Source: Odontesthes bonariensis
Taxonomy: Eukaryota; Chordata; Actinopteri; Atheriniformes; Atherinopsidae
Length of the DNA stretch: 64,000 nt
Direction of reading: 5' to 3'
Assembly (NCBI RefSeq): GCF_027942865.1
Contig: NC_134520.1
Coordinates: 4,710,501 to 4,774,500, forward strand
The notes below the pieces were generated by a model. That model was not told the DNA's origin and made no database searches. It saw only the letters and a list, made by a program, of their open reading frames with translations. Of this stretch, positions 46,509 through 58,797 are shown piece by piece. Every line of letters begins with the position of its first letter. Position 1 is the stretch's first letter. Both the position numbers and the translations under genes were made by a program.

Positions 46509-49500
46509 ATGACCACTACTGTGGCTAAAGTCATGTCTAGTAAGTGCAAACCTCTTTACCAAACGCTGTGTCGTGTGTTTTAACTTTAATGGTAACTATG
46601 GTTTCATGACATCGACTATAATTCGCAGGTCTGTTGCACTCAGTATTGTTTTCTCACAGTACGAGTCAAGTCACTGGTCAGTTCGGAGCAAACATGCAGT
46701 GACGGTGTTTTGGTTTTCGCAGAGTTCCGTCTGGCAGTGGTCCAGCTGCAGGTGACGAGCGTCAAAGCGGACAACCTGAGCCGAGCCCGGAGGCTGGTGA
46801 AGGAGGCGGCGGGACGGGGCAGCGAAGTGGTGCTGCTGCCGGTGAGGGCGGGGCTGGGCTGGGCTGGGCTGGGCTGGGGGCTGGGGCTGGGGGCACGCTA
46901 CTTTGAACCTGTCACATTTAAATATTTTGTCACTTTTTTTTTTTTTTTTTAATCTGATTAGCACAGTTTTTAATTAAAATTAACATTGTTTTATGTTGTT
47001 GTTCTGTTTTTATCATGAATATCGGGCATACCAGGAGCAGCACAGTCTTTTATTCTTTGATTAATACTCGTTGCACCTGTGACCTTTCTGCTTGGGTCTG
47101 ACGTGACTGGTTTTGAAACGTTTGAATATAAATGTCTACTACTGTAAAAGTAGATTACGTCTACATTATTTAAATTTGTTATAGCTTTTTGTTGGCATTT
47201 TGTTGGTCACCAGCGTGAGAATCGCTCGTTTAAATACAGCCTCTTCACTCAAAACCTCTGGGATACTGTCTCTGTAAAGTTAAACTTTAAAGAAGTTAGC
47301 TTTTACCTTTAGTCTTAAATTTCCATCCACGTTCCCAGTTAATTATTGAAAGTGAGATTTGGTATGTGCTTCAGCAGATATTTGTGGTAAAAACGCACCT
47401 GAAAACAGTTTAACTAAAGATGGCTGAGTTCTGTAAAGTGTCCCTGTCAGCTGTCACAGTGAACAGACTATGGTCCTTTAACCAGTCCCCTTAAACAGAG
47501 GTCACATGACCCCATCAGCGCCCACTCTTAAACAGGGGGGTATTCCTAGAAGCTGGCTTAGCGGAAAGTCTGGCTTATTTCGCTACTTCTGGCTAAATTT
47601 AGCGAGAGTTCCGTTCCATAAAGGTGGCTTATTTGAACGCCCGCTGAGTAACCATGGTAGTTTATGCTGCTGAACTAGCCTGGTCCCGGGCAGGCTATAG
47701 TTGAAGCTTAGCTTAGCTGCAACTCAAAAAATGTCCGAACGGCTGAAACGGACTCCGGAAAGAAATGTTCACCAAGAATTCTGCGCTCCCGCAACTCATG
47801 TCTTGTCTAAAAAACGAAACAAAAACTGTGGTTATCATATCACCACTTTCACTGTCTCGAAAAATCAATCAGTCGGTGCCAGTGCAACTAAAGAAACGCA
47901 ACTATACACACGTATTGAGCATGAAATTAAATGAGAGAGAATATGGTATTCATTAAAACTAATCAATACCTAACAAACATCCGATCTACACCCACGTAGG
48001 ACCAGACTCAGAAAAATGGGGGACAGGTAATAATGTTAATGATACAAATTATTTGTACAGTCAAGGACTGTACAAACAAGATATTAGATAAAACGCAGGA
48101 ATTAAAACATCTTACCATATTAAAAATATGATCTGTCCTTTCAGGCTGCTGCTCCACATTTACAGTAGCCGATAATGTAAAACAACCTATTGGCTGAAGT
48201 ATTTGCATTAAGTTCATCATCTCCCTCAGGCTTCCCTAATGTTATCGGTGCACTACACTGTACTCATGTACGCATCCAAGGCAAGGCAATGTGTAGAGCA
48301 CAATTCGTACACAAGGCAATTCAAAGTGCTTTACAGCTACATAAAATCACAAGAAGGCAATAAAATCATTCCAAAAAACAAAATAATCATTAATTAATTA
48401 ATTTAAAAGTGAAGAGGGCAGATAAAATACTTTCAGGTGTCATATGCACATCTAAATAGAACTGTTTTCAGTCTGGATTTAAACATTGTCACATTGTCCA
48501 GGCCCCTGCTGGACCTGTGGAGGCTGACTATGTAAACCGAATTTTTTTCCATATCCTAAATGTACAGGTAGGCCTACACTTGGGGATAATTGTCCATAGA
48601 CTCTGAACTGGATTTCTCATTTTGAAAAACACCACATCAACCCCTTTGAGTAATGCTGAGCAATGTTACATTTATGCCCTGTGAAACCTCATCATTGACT
48701 CCTATCCTCCGTGCATACAGATGATCTGTGATGGAGGTCATTTCATTTCCAACATTGAGGCTAAATGGCCGGGATCAGTTCATGATTCTTGGATCTTCCG
48801 AGCATCCTCACTGGCACAGAGGTTTGCACAAGGTGCAAGAATCTTACTTACCCGAAGGAGTGTACTTTTGAAGTAAGGTGTAGCATAGGCAGAATTTTGG
48901 TAATGTAATGAGAGGTCAGGTGTAGAGGTCATCTTAAGGAATTTAAAGTGCTCGTCATACTTTATTATAGATAGCCATATAAGGCACATATTGCATCAAA
49001 TTGCCTAAAGTCTTAACACATGTATATCCATCCAACATTTCTTATTCTGCAGGAGAGTTCAATGGTGTCCTGCTTGGGGACAGAGGCTATGCATGCTGGT
49101 CGTACCTCCTCACGCCATATCCTGATCCAGGAACAAGGGCATGCACATGCACATGCACATGCTAAAACAAGGGCACGGATAGAAATGACCTTTGGCCAAA
49201 TTAAATACAGGTTCATTGCTTAAAGTTATCAGGCACCATGGCTGACTTCTGACAGAGCCATCTTAAATTAATAGTATACTTCATATTTTATACATTTTGT
49301 CTTGTGGACAACTTTTCAGGCTCAAGTCTTTTCTTCATTGAGTTCTAGTGCCTGAAAGGACTCAGTTTCTCCTGACACAGTGAGGGACCTGTACAGGGAC
49401 ACATATTTCCTTTGATCCTTATTGTTGGGACCTTTGAGTTAGAACTTCTTTTCATAATTTAGCATTGACACAGTAGCAGTTTAAGTCAGAGCAAGTGTAA

Positions 49501-52500
49501 GAAGGCTAAATGGACAGAGATGATTTATAACTTTCCACACGTTTAGGTCATGGCACCCCACTGTGAATATAAATGTATAAACACATTTCTAACACGTTGC
49601 ATGAACTGTACAATAATGACAAGTTTGAGTTGTGTTGAATTGTTTAATTATTATTACAGGTTTCTCAAGCTGTGGAGAGAAAACAGAATTAAATACAGTT
49701 CACAACACGAAATTCTCCTTTATCTGAATTTATACTAACATCCATCTCCAGTTTCATAATCTCTAGCTTGATCTTTTTTATTTTCAGTTTCTTGCATCTA
49801 GTTTGGCGCTCTATTTATTGGACAAACACATTTCTTCAAAGGCTACTTACCACTCTGAAATATTTTCCTGTACTTTACCTTCACCTGCTGACAGGTACGC
49901 TTTTGGCTGTTAAGATTGCTCCTGTTGAGATGTAACAGTGAAAAATAATATGTGGGTCACACACAGGATAATATAGTCACAAAGTATGATGATGCGTGTC
50001 GATTATTGGGTTATTAATAAAGTGAGCAGGGCCAGTATATTTGTGCTGTACATCTCATACAGAGACAATTCAGCATGCTTTATGTAAACAAATTATAACA
50101 CAAAGAGGAGAGTATAAATACATGAGGACAGTAAAATGAATGGTAATGGTATGAAACTTTCATAACTTACGCATTTAGTCTTTCTGCAGTTGTTAGCCAT
50201 GCCGTTTCTTCGCTTTATTGATCGCAGCTGTATTACCATTTCTGGTGATGACACTTTTAAAATCCTCATACAGCTCCATCAGCATTATTTGTTCAGCTGA
50301 CGAAAAAATAACAGCTCTTGTCTTGCTCTCCTTTTCACAGAGATCTCCGTTTTTCCACCATCCACTCGTCAGGGCTTCTTACGTTCCTTGTGCACTCGCA
50401 CTTAGCTAGGCTATGTAAGCCTCGCTTGGATTAGCCTCACCGAGATGCAGCTAAAATATCTTTGAGGAACGACTTAAGGCGGTAGCATTAAGCTTAAATG
50501 GGAGATGGCGCTAGTTCAAGCGACGCTTACCGGCTATAGCCTGGCTTTCTTTAGCTATTTTCTAGGAATACCCCCCAGGTGGAGTGAGAGAAACCCAGGT
50601 CTTTACAGAAACCTTTTTTTTTTAAATTATTTTCTAACCTTCGTTTGCAAAAAAAACTAGGTGCACACAGCCTAGCCTGGGAATTCCCATGCTGCTTTGC
50701 GCTCGATTTCATTCTCACTGCAAAGTCAGCCTGGAAACCACCGCCCTTATTTTTACCAGAGTTTGGGAACCAATCACAGAACGGGGGGGGGGCGGCGGCA
50801 GCAAGACGATGACGACGTCTATGCGCTACACCGAAGCTTGTAGAGTGTTAATCCAACATGACAGCGGACACAACGTTACCGTTCAATGCAGCCTTAGAAA
50901 GTGTTTCGGAGTAGATTCACCCTAGGGTCATTTGAACCGTGACATCCAGCCAAGTAGCCCACCCGAAGTTTTTCCGATATTGGCTGAACATCAGCTGAGT
51001 TACTGAGTTATCCCGAATAGCTTAGTACAAGCGCTAACGGACCCTGGCAGTATCTCCAAAATTACCACACTAAAATCACATGTCATGACACCAAACTTCT
51101 ACAGTAGTACAAATATGGTCTGTACTCACAAAACGATGCATTTGGAAGTTTGTACATAGTCCAGGAGTTTATTATTATCGTCAACACAAGCCTGATAGCT
51201 TTTCTGCTGCTAAAGCTGCGTCGACGTAACTTCTGGGAGCTTGGAGCTTCAAAATAAGATGAGGGTTGATCTACTACTGTAGACAACAAAGCAATGCTGC
51301 TCAATTTCTCCATTATTAAAATAAATTCACAACTCTACAACATAAAAATTCATGTAGAATATAGCATATAGGCCTACTTTGTTGTCAATTTAAGTAGCTT
51401 AGAGCGCAAGTTTACTTTTATTTTCCATTTTTTTCTTCTTCCTCGTCGAATTTCTGCTGTCATCTGGTATAAGCACAGATTGCTGTGGTATAAGCAATGG
51501 CTGTGGTGATACAATTGGCTATGAATCGCGCGCAAAGCAGCATGGGAAGAACCTGACGTCATTTGATAGACATTCGTAGCGCCCAATAAACGGCTCTAGG
51601 CATTCGTAAACCACGCCTCAAATACGAGAAAATGCACACCTAGTTCCCAGACCACCATCTCATCGAGATTGTGGACGCGTCAGCCAGGCTACACACAGCC
51701 CCGTTTTTAAAAAAAACCAAGTCTACATTGATCCGCATAAATACGCTATCAAGAGCTGTTAAATTACGCCAAGCCTGACGGTGGCAGTGTTAGAACAATG
51801 AGAATTCCACACAAGCCAATCAGAAGCCTAATAGAGAACCGCTGACAGGAAGAACTTCCGGATCCTTTTCAAGAAGAAAATATGGCGCCAGGCTCATATG
51901 TGTGGACTGATAGCGAGACTGAGCTACTTTTACACGTTGCGCTGGACTATAAAACTGCTAAAGCCGTGAAAAATGTATTTGTTGTTCAATACATTGTATG
52001 ACTGTAATGTTCAAAATCACACAAGCGAGTATAGCTCTCAACAACAGAAATGCTGCTAGTACCTCCATGCTTGCCAGATAAACAATGGACGGAGAGAATG
52101 GCGTTTTCACGCTAGCATCCTGCCAACATGGCGGATAGGGGCGGGGCTCTGTACTATGACGACAACTCCTCATTCCATTCCCAAAACTCCGTTTTTGTCT
52201 CTTTCAACCAGTTTACACACAAACGCTAAACGGAGTTTTTAAAAAATCTCCACTTGTGCCGGAGTTTTTTTTTAGCTTCGTTTTCGGAGGAAAAAACTCC
52301 GTTTGTGTATAAACGAAAGGCACAAACGAAGGGAAAGGTCTTCGTTTATCAAAATACCCGGGTATGTGTAAACAGCAGTCTCAGCTGGTTTCTCGCCTCT
52401 CGTTAACACAGGAATGCTTCAACTCTCCATATGGGACCAGCTTCTTCTCAAACTATGCCGAGAAGATCCCAGGAGAATCCACCCAGGTGCTGTCGGATGC

Positions 52501-55500
52501 AGCGAAGGAGAATAAGGTGTATCTAGTGGGAGGTACGTAGGTGGAGAAGCAGCTGTGGGCAACACATACTCATGTAGGCTACCACATTCAACAGATCAGA
52601 TGGATTAATACTGAGCTTCTAATAAGTTTGTGTTCTGTGTTGTTTTCTGGATCCCCCAAACATAGATTAATTTTCTGTCTGAGTAGCAAACATGGAAAGG
52701 GGCTCATCATTCTGAAAGACTGGGTGGACAAACGGTTCACAGTTTCAAAATGACAACACTTTATGTAAACGTTCAAAGAACTTGGGCATTTTCTTAATTT
52801 GTGGTAAACAATATTGTCAGAAAATTCAATGGATCCAGAAAAAAAAACCACCGACTTGTACACAAGGGGTGAGACTTTAAGAACAAATTAAATGGCAGCT
52901 GTGCTTTTGGAGGTCAGGAAGACTTATTAAAACCGCTGTTAGTGAATACAGTTCACTCCTGCAGATTCACCTCTGCGTTCTGTTTCTGAACGAGTGGCAT
53001 GTTATCAGTGCGCGGTTAAAAAGCCAGGTACCGTGGTGTATTGGGGAAAATGGCACGTGGAACAAAAAAACCTGAAGGCTTAAAAGCACTTTAAAAACTG
53101 AATGATATGCGTAGGTTTTAGGGGAACATATGCCGCCAGCCAGGTCTCAGGTCAATACCAAACCACAATATGCATGTATTTTCTCAATATTTCACATACC
53201 TTTTTATTAGAAGCAGGGTTATGTGGATGGCTTGTAAACAAAGTTGTATTGACCTCATATTTCATGATGTTGGGATTTCTTTTTCTTTCTTTTTTTTTGA
53301 GTATCGTGTTGACAAGAAAAGGAAAAGCGGTTGTCTTGAGTTGACATGAACTGAATCAAAAACGTTGTAGTATTCAGCCCAATTGATGGAGAGAGTAACT
53401 GTGTTTTAGCACTTTTTACTGGGGTTTATTTACAACATTTCAGTGTATTTTATCAATGGTAAGATTGGCTTTAGGTCCTGGAAAACATGACGGATGAAAA
53501 CAATTGCAAGTATCCGATCAGGATTTTCTCTGTAATTTCTCCCTGAATCAGTTTACATATAAATTGAAACATACAGTTGATATGCGAGTTGCTTCCAGTA
53601 GAATAAGGAATGTGTACATTGTGTGATTTTTGACAGTGGAGTAATGAACCATGTGGCTCAACAGGATCAATCCCCGAAGAGGAATGTGGGAAGTTGTACA
53701 ACAGCTGTATGGTGTTTGGCCCCGATGGAGAAATGATTCTTAAACACAGGAAGGTGTGTGTGCCCATCACCTGCGGTTGTTAATTGGACATATGGAGCCA
53801 CATTAGAATCTTTCTCATATATCTGTAATTTCCGTGTTTTCTCCTCCAAGATTCACCTGTTTGACATCGACGTCCCAGGGAAAATCCGTTTCCAGGAGTC
53901 TGAGACGCTGAGCCCTGGCAACAGTTTGTCCATGTTCGACACACGTGAGTGACAGCTCCAAACTCCCCCCGTGTTTACGGGTGTGGACGAGCATCTTTTT
54001 GGTCTGATTCCCTTCTCTGCGATACGTCTACAGCGTTCTGTAAAGTGGGTGTGGGGATCTGCTACGACATAAGGTTTTCAGAGCTCGCACAACTCTACAG
54101 CAGGAAAGGTAAGCAGCGGAAAAGAATGTCGATATGACATCAGTTGTACTGCTGTGTCGGTCAGCTGATTGGCTTGTGCTTTTGCTCTCAGGCTGTCAGC
54201 TGCTGGTTTACCCCGGAGCCTTTAATATGACAACTGGTCCGGCCCACTGGGAGCTGCTGCAGAGGGGCAGGTGGGACTTTCGATCTTTCTCCTCCAAAAA
54301 TATTAAAGATGTCAGTGGCGAAACTAAATATTTTAAAGTCCATAATTCATTCATGTGGTACATCCCTGAAAAGCAGCTAAACAGTGTTAAATGAGAGGGC
54401 TGAAAGGTTTTATGAAACGGACATAATTTAAAACTGATAATTAGTAACAATACAGCTGTGAAATACTCAATATAAAACAGATTTTCATGTCCAAAATGAT
54501 CCAGACTAATTTTTAGACTCTGCAGATAAATGAACCAAAGCAACGGCCAACATTTTTATGCACTTCCATTTTAAACTCAGATGCACGTTGACGGTCAGCA
54601 AAGGCAAAACAGAGAAAATGTTAAACTGTCAGAATTAGGATTTTCCATGTTTGATGAAAAGATTGTGTACCAGCTGAAGATTTAAAGCAGCAGTAAAATC
54701 AGGCTTTTCTTTTACTCTTGGGGCTCCCCTTAGAGTTGTGGAATGAAACTATTTTCATTGAACAAAACTCAGTCTGAAATCTGCACACGGACAGTCGTGC
54801 TCATGAATTTGTTGTCCTGGTGAGAAAGATGCCACCATAAGCAAAAAGACTGCATTATTTATGGACTTTATCAGTGATTAACTCACTCAAAAAGACAACA
54901 GTTGAAATGTTCTAGTTTTCTTTTTTTTTTATATATATATTTCAGTGATTTACATCTTTGAAGCATTCGAGTCTGGCATTTGTGTGAAATTGGAACACGT
55001 GCGGTGTAATTTGCACTGTAACTTACGGTGCTGTGTGTTGCAAGTTAGCAGACGACCTTTAAACATTTTTGTGAGAACACATTTGCATGTTGGTCTGAAG
55101 TAAGACTGAAGTGGCTGAGTTTCAACAAAGCACTGAACACACTGCTGTGATATGTTGTGTATTTTCTGTCAGCCATGGTGTGTCAGTGTGCCATTAAAAT
55201 GAAACAGAAGCTCACATTTTTTAAGGTCCCCACACCTCTACTGCGCTGCTGTTAAATCCTGGTTACTGCTGTGGATGTTTGACTTCATAGTGAAACATTT
55301 ATATCAACAGGAGCTCTTCGACTGGACTGTCAGTGACTTGATTGTCAATCAAGGGTGTATTGCTGTTTTTTAACGTGTCATCTGAAAATAATTTGTGTGA
55401 CGTTAAAGATGTAATTCTCTTCTACATACTGTACCATATACAATATAATTAGTCTGGTCTCTTATGCAGGGCACTTGATAACCAAGTGTATGTGGCCACA

Positions 55501-57500
55501 GCATCACCTGCCAGAGATGAAACGGCCTCTTATGTGGCCTGGGGTCACAGCACTGTTGTTAACCCATGGTAAGAAAACAAGGCCATGAACAGAAGAAGGC
55601 TTCATGTGATGCAATGTAGTATCAGTTAGGTTTTACACTATGTTTGAACAGTTGTGATATTGACATTATTTACTACTACATGGTTTGGTGTCTGGATACA
55701 GATATTGAAGAGTTAATTGTTCTGACCTGATGTTACAGGGGAGAAGTCGTCTCCAAGGCCGGAGCAGAGGAAACTATAATCTATGCTGACATTGGTAAGA
55801 CTGATTTCTGTACACTCTGATCTGGATCTGGGTTAACTTAAGATAAACATTGATGCGTTGTGTTTTTTTTAAGAGCAGTTTAGTTGGATCTTTTTATCAG
55901 ACTGTGAGAAACATGACTAGATGAATGCTGTGGAGAGGTTGCATTTGAAGATCAAACTGCAACCCCAGTTGCCAAAAAGTTGGGATGCTATACAAAATAT
56001 ACATTAAAAACAGAACACAGGGATTTGCTTCTCTAAAACAACCAATATTTAATTCACAATAAAACTTTGAAAACATCACATGTTGGAAGTGAGAGATTGA
56101 ACTGTTTCATGAAAATATGAGCTCTTCTTGAAAAAAAGTTGGGACATGGCCATGTTCACCGCTGTGTGGCATCTCCTCTGCAAACATCTGAACTGATGAG
56201 AGCAGTTGCCGGACCTTTGGGAGAGGAGTGTTGTCCCATTCTCATCTGTTGGATTCTAGCTGCTCCTGGGTCTCTGTCATAGTTTGTGATTCTACTTGGA
56301 TTCTTCTGCTATGAAGCTGTGATGTTGTAATAGATGCAGCACGTGGTTTAACATTGTCTCACTAAAGAATGCAAGACCTTCCCTGGAAAGATGTAATCTG
56401 GATGAGAGCAGATGTTGCTCTAAACATATGGATTCTGCTGTGCCTGATGGAGCTTTATCCTGCATTTGAATTACAGACAATGACTTCTGTAAGTTTTCCT
56501 GAGCACATGCATGGATTTCCATGACAGAAGGCCTGAGGGTAAAAAAAAAAAATAATAAAAAATACTAATGCATGCACAGATCTAGAGATGGAACTGATGT
56601 ATAAAATTTTGTATGATTACAGAAAACCGATCTGAGGTAGTAACACCATGATAAGAAGACGTTTCTTTAATGATATGGTGCTAGCTAGCTTATGTTTAGC
56701 ACATCTGGATTAGCAGTTAACTGGCGACCTGTCCAGAGTGTCGTCCAATGACAGGTAGGATAGGCTCCAGCTTGGTTTTCAATGTGGAAAATTCATGGAA
56801 TTTTGCAGCCCAACTGTAGATGATGGAATTTTCAGTCTTAGCCCCACAATTTTAAGACAGTTTTTTGGCAGTTTGCTGACCCATCAGCCCATCCAAAGGT
56901 CCAACAACTGCTCTCCTCAGTTCCCAGATGTTTACGGAGGACGCCACACAGTGGTGAACATGTTCCACTGCCATCAAATTCAAGATGAGCTGATATATTT
57001 AATGAAATCCTAAAATGTCTCCCTTTCGACACGTGATGTGTTTTCTGTTTTAAAATGAATAAAACATGGTTTATCAGCTTTTTCAAGTAATTTGTTTCTG
57101 CTTTTATTTGCATTTTAAACATTTACTTTTTTAAGTTGGGGTTATAATTAATTGTTTATTGTTGGAAATGCTAAGATGAGGCAGAATAATAGTGGACTCT
57201 ACAGTAATTATGTAGGTGTGAGTTTGTGTGGTTGAATATTGTCTGAAATGCAGGGCAACAGAAAGGAAAAACATCCTGCGTCACAACAGTTGCTGCCGGG
57301 CACACGTGTTGTATCCGTTTGCCTTACACAGGAGTTACTTTAGTTGTGCTAACATTTGTATTTCCTGACTCTGCACTTAATCTCCCTGTTCATGTCACCT
57401 GACTCTAGACCTGCAGTATTTGGCTGACATCCGGCAGCAGATCCCAATCACGTCTCAGCGTCGGGACGATCTCTACACAGTGACGCCCGTGCAGGAATGA
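46509..57500 (+). CDS. nit2: Omega-amidase NIT2
   Basis: Ten plus-strand exons: 46509-46539, 46723-46841, 52412-52532, 53665-53753, 53851-53944, 54034-54108, 54192-54270, 55470-55568, 55739-55794, 57409-57500; 855 nt, 284 residues from the first ATG. Starting at the second in-frame ATG (46533, [12 protein letters not shown]) gives 276 residues, exactly the human length, and a better Kozak context (G at -3), so 46533 is the likelier start. It is a carbon-nitrogen hydrolase that removes the amide from alpha-ketoglutaramate and alpha-ketosuccinamate. The nitrilase triad is visible: Glu in [10 protein letters not shown], Lys in KHRKIHLFD, Cys in [11 protein letters not shown]. The [19 protein letters not shown] block and the terminal [13 protein letters not shown] are conserved. 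Intron 2 is 5.6 kb and full of transposons; the other introns are small. The product is expected in cytosol and mitochondria. Confidence 0.96.
46846..46893 (+). repeat. GGGCT-repeat with G-quadruplex potential in nit2 intron 2
   Basis: Immediately after the exon 2 donor there are about eight G-runs of three to five separated by CT. On the RNA strand this fits the G3+N1-7 four-run pattern many times over, so an intronic G-quadruplex next to the 5' splice site is possible. Confidence 0.6.
48300..48535. repeat. Teleost dispersed repeat inside Harbinger copy B
   Basis: AAGGCAATTCAAAGTGCTTT, a run of A-rich sequence and CAGTCTGGATTTAAA appear in the order of a widespread fish interspersed repeat. 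The bordering Harbinger sequence is continuous in copy A, which supports an insertion. Confidence 0.5.
48718..49222 (+). pseudogene. Harbinger transposase nuclease domain, remnant
   Basis: Two plus-strand frames match the DDE nuclease of PIF/Harbinger (HARBI1-like): [12 protein letters not shown] with [13 protein letters not shown], then [19 protein letters not shown] and [15 protein letters not shown]. The presumed catalytic residues are Asp in MICDGG, Asp in GDRGY and Glu in RIEMTFG, all present. Between the blocks there is a stop and frame change, and a CATGCA hexamer repeat (about 49138-49164) has expanded a Cys-Thr run just before the last block. The first part of the protein is absent, so it is not functional as it stands. 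Confidence 0.72.
50650..51700. mobile_element. Fold-back or MITE-like element in nit2 intron 2
   Basis: CCCATGCTGCTTTGCGCTCG near 50688 recurs as its reverse complement (CGCGCAAAGCAGCATGGG) near 51529, and TAGCCTGG-containing words flank both sides in inverted orientation (50677 and about 51683). The inner part is CpG-rich with a G run at 50784-50792. The layout suggests a nonautonomous or fold-back DNA element, possibly two nested ones; the family is not known to me. Confidence 0.45.
51828..52375 (+). mobile_element. Second DNA-transposon-like block with a Myb-like frame, next to nit2 exon 3
   Basis: From 51882 a frame [20 protein letters not shown] looks like the first helix of a Myb/SANT-type domain seen in fish DNA transposons. 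It is followed by self-complementary AAAACTCCGTTTTT / AAAAACTCCGTTTGTG sequence (52186-52320) and AT-rich ends. It stops about 37 bases before nit2 exon 3. Family is uncertain. Confidence 0.4.
55960..57150. mobile_element. DNA transposon relic in the last nit2 intron
   Basis: It opens GCAACCCCAGTTGCCAAAAAGTTGGGATGCT-like (first bases GCAACCCCAGTTG) and closes AAGTTGGGGTTATA near 57132-57150, inverted ends of the same family as 1-216. Interior text (GCAGCACGTGGTTTAACATT; CCCAGATGTTTACGGAGGAC) is typical of the repeat, and minus-strand frames are broken. An internal deletion and damaged right end are likely. Confidence 0.6.
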
Positions 57501-57918
57501 TCAAGCGGAATGCAACGAATCCTGGTCCTGTTGTTCAAATGTGGCTTAAATACTGCTGTTGATTCCCATCCAGGTGATTTTAGGATTGATTTTTAATCCA
57601 GGAAGACGTCGTGCGATTCATCAATCTGATTCGCTTAGTGCTGGTGTTGCATATGCACCTGTGACTGTACTAATCATATGTTGTATCAGCCAAATGGAAG
57701 AAGTGAGAGGATGGTTAGAGGAGGCTGGGTCACACAGAAGAGCCGATGGGATTCAGCACCATCTCCCACATGAGGTAGATCTGTTTGTCCAGACATTCAC
57801 TGGGTCAGTAGATTCAGACTTTGACTCTCATCCCTGAATTTTAGTGACGTGTAATGTTGCACCGTTTTCCACAATTTGCTCAAGTGTTAATCAGATGTTA
57901 AATGTTCAATTAAATAAA
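57501..57918 (+). other. nit2 3' UTR
   Basis: Noncoding sequence after the stop runs to AATAAA at 57913-57918. The minus-strand gene icoslg-like has a possible poly(A) signal at 58035-58030, so the two transcripts end about 110 bases apart, tail-to-tail. Confidence 0.55.
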
Positions 57919-58797
57919 AAATGTACTTCCATGTACTCTGGCCCTACTGATCCGAATCAAGAAGCGTCCAGGTGACCGTTAATGAGACTGCAGGTTTGGA
58001 CTTCAGAACGTTTTGCGCTGAAAATCCTGTTTATTTTTAAGCCGGGTTCAAAGTACCAAAAAAAAAAATCCAGTCGGTGTCAAAATAATATATTAACTCA
58101 GTCAGGTACACAGAACAGGCCCTGTAGGACAAGAGGCAAAGGTACAGGACCCACTATACGATAGACCTGTGCTACAGAACATAACTCTATTCCCGTGAAT
58201 CTAAATAGTTCAGTCAAGACATCTAGTCTGAACAGTTTGACATAATAGTGCTGTTAAGCTGCTTGCTTCATTTTTGTTGCTGGTGCTGAAACTCATCGTA
58301 TTTATTCAGCAGAAATGTGATGGGTTTTGGTTAGCCTGTGAAGCACCTTTCAGACATGCCCAGTTATTAATTAATTGGCAGCAACTGAACATGTTTGTCA
58401 TTCGAGTAACAACCATGGTGCTTTTGGCAATGACATCTAGTCTAACATAATAATGTGGATCACTTTCAAAACAGCACAAGTCTGAACACCTGCGGTGACC
58501 TTAACACTCAAATACACACAGTAGAGATGAGTTGGTTTGGCTTATGATCAGCTGCTCAGAGAAATCTGACTAACATGATTTAAACACAGAATATTCTGAA
58601 AGCTTCCATCCATCATCGTATGGTTTACACAACCACTGTGAGCTTGGCAGACTGAGTTGTTAAACATAAACAAAACCCCATGGAAGTCCTTATATCTACA
58701 AGGTACCCACCATTAACACTAAAAAAGTCAGCAGTGAAAACCTATTTACAAATCAGTGCTCTATTGTTAAAAAAAAATAAAAAATGATTACAGTTTT

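Larger units (their letters stand above)
47535..50576 (-). mobile_element. PIF/Harbinger-type transposon, copy B, in nit2 intron 2
   Basis: A 3,042-bp element bounded by GGGGGGTATTCC and GGAATACCCCCC, flanked on both sides by CAG if one G/C of each run is counted as flank, which fits a 3-bp target duplication. Its right end is the reverse complement of the left end of copy A, so the two copies face opposite ways. It carries a transposase piece (48718-49222, plus strand) and a Myb/SANT-like piece (minus strand near 50205-50380). A different fish repeat is inserted at about 48300-48530. Confidence 0.82.

Noticed and set aside
49138-49164. Tandem CATGCA repeat considered as a CRISPR-like or regulatory array
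   Set aside because: Units are six bases without spacers; it is a short tandem expansion inside the Harbinger transposase relic.
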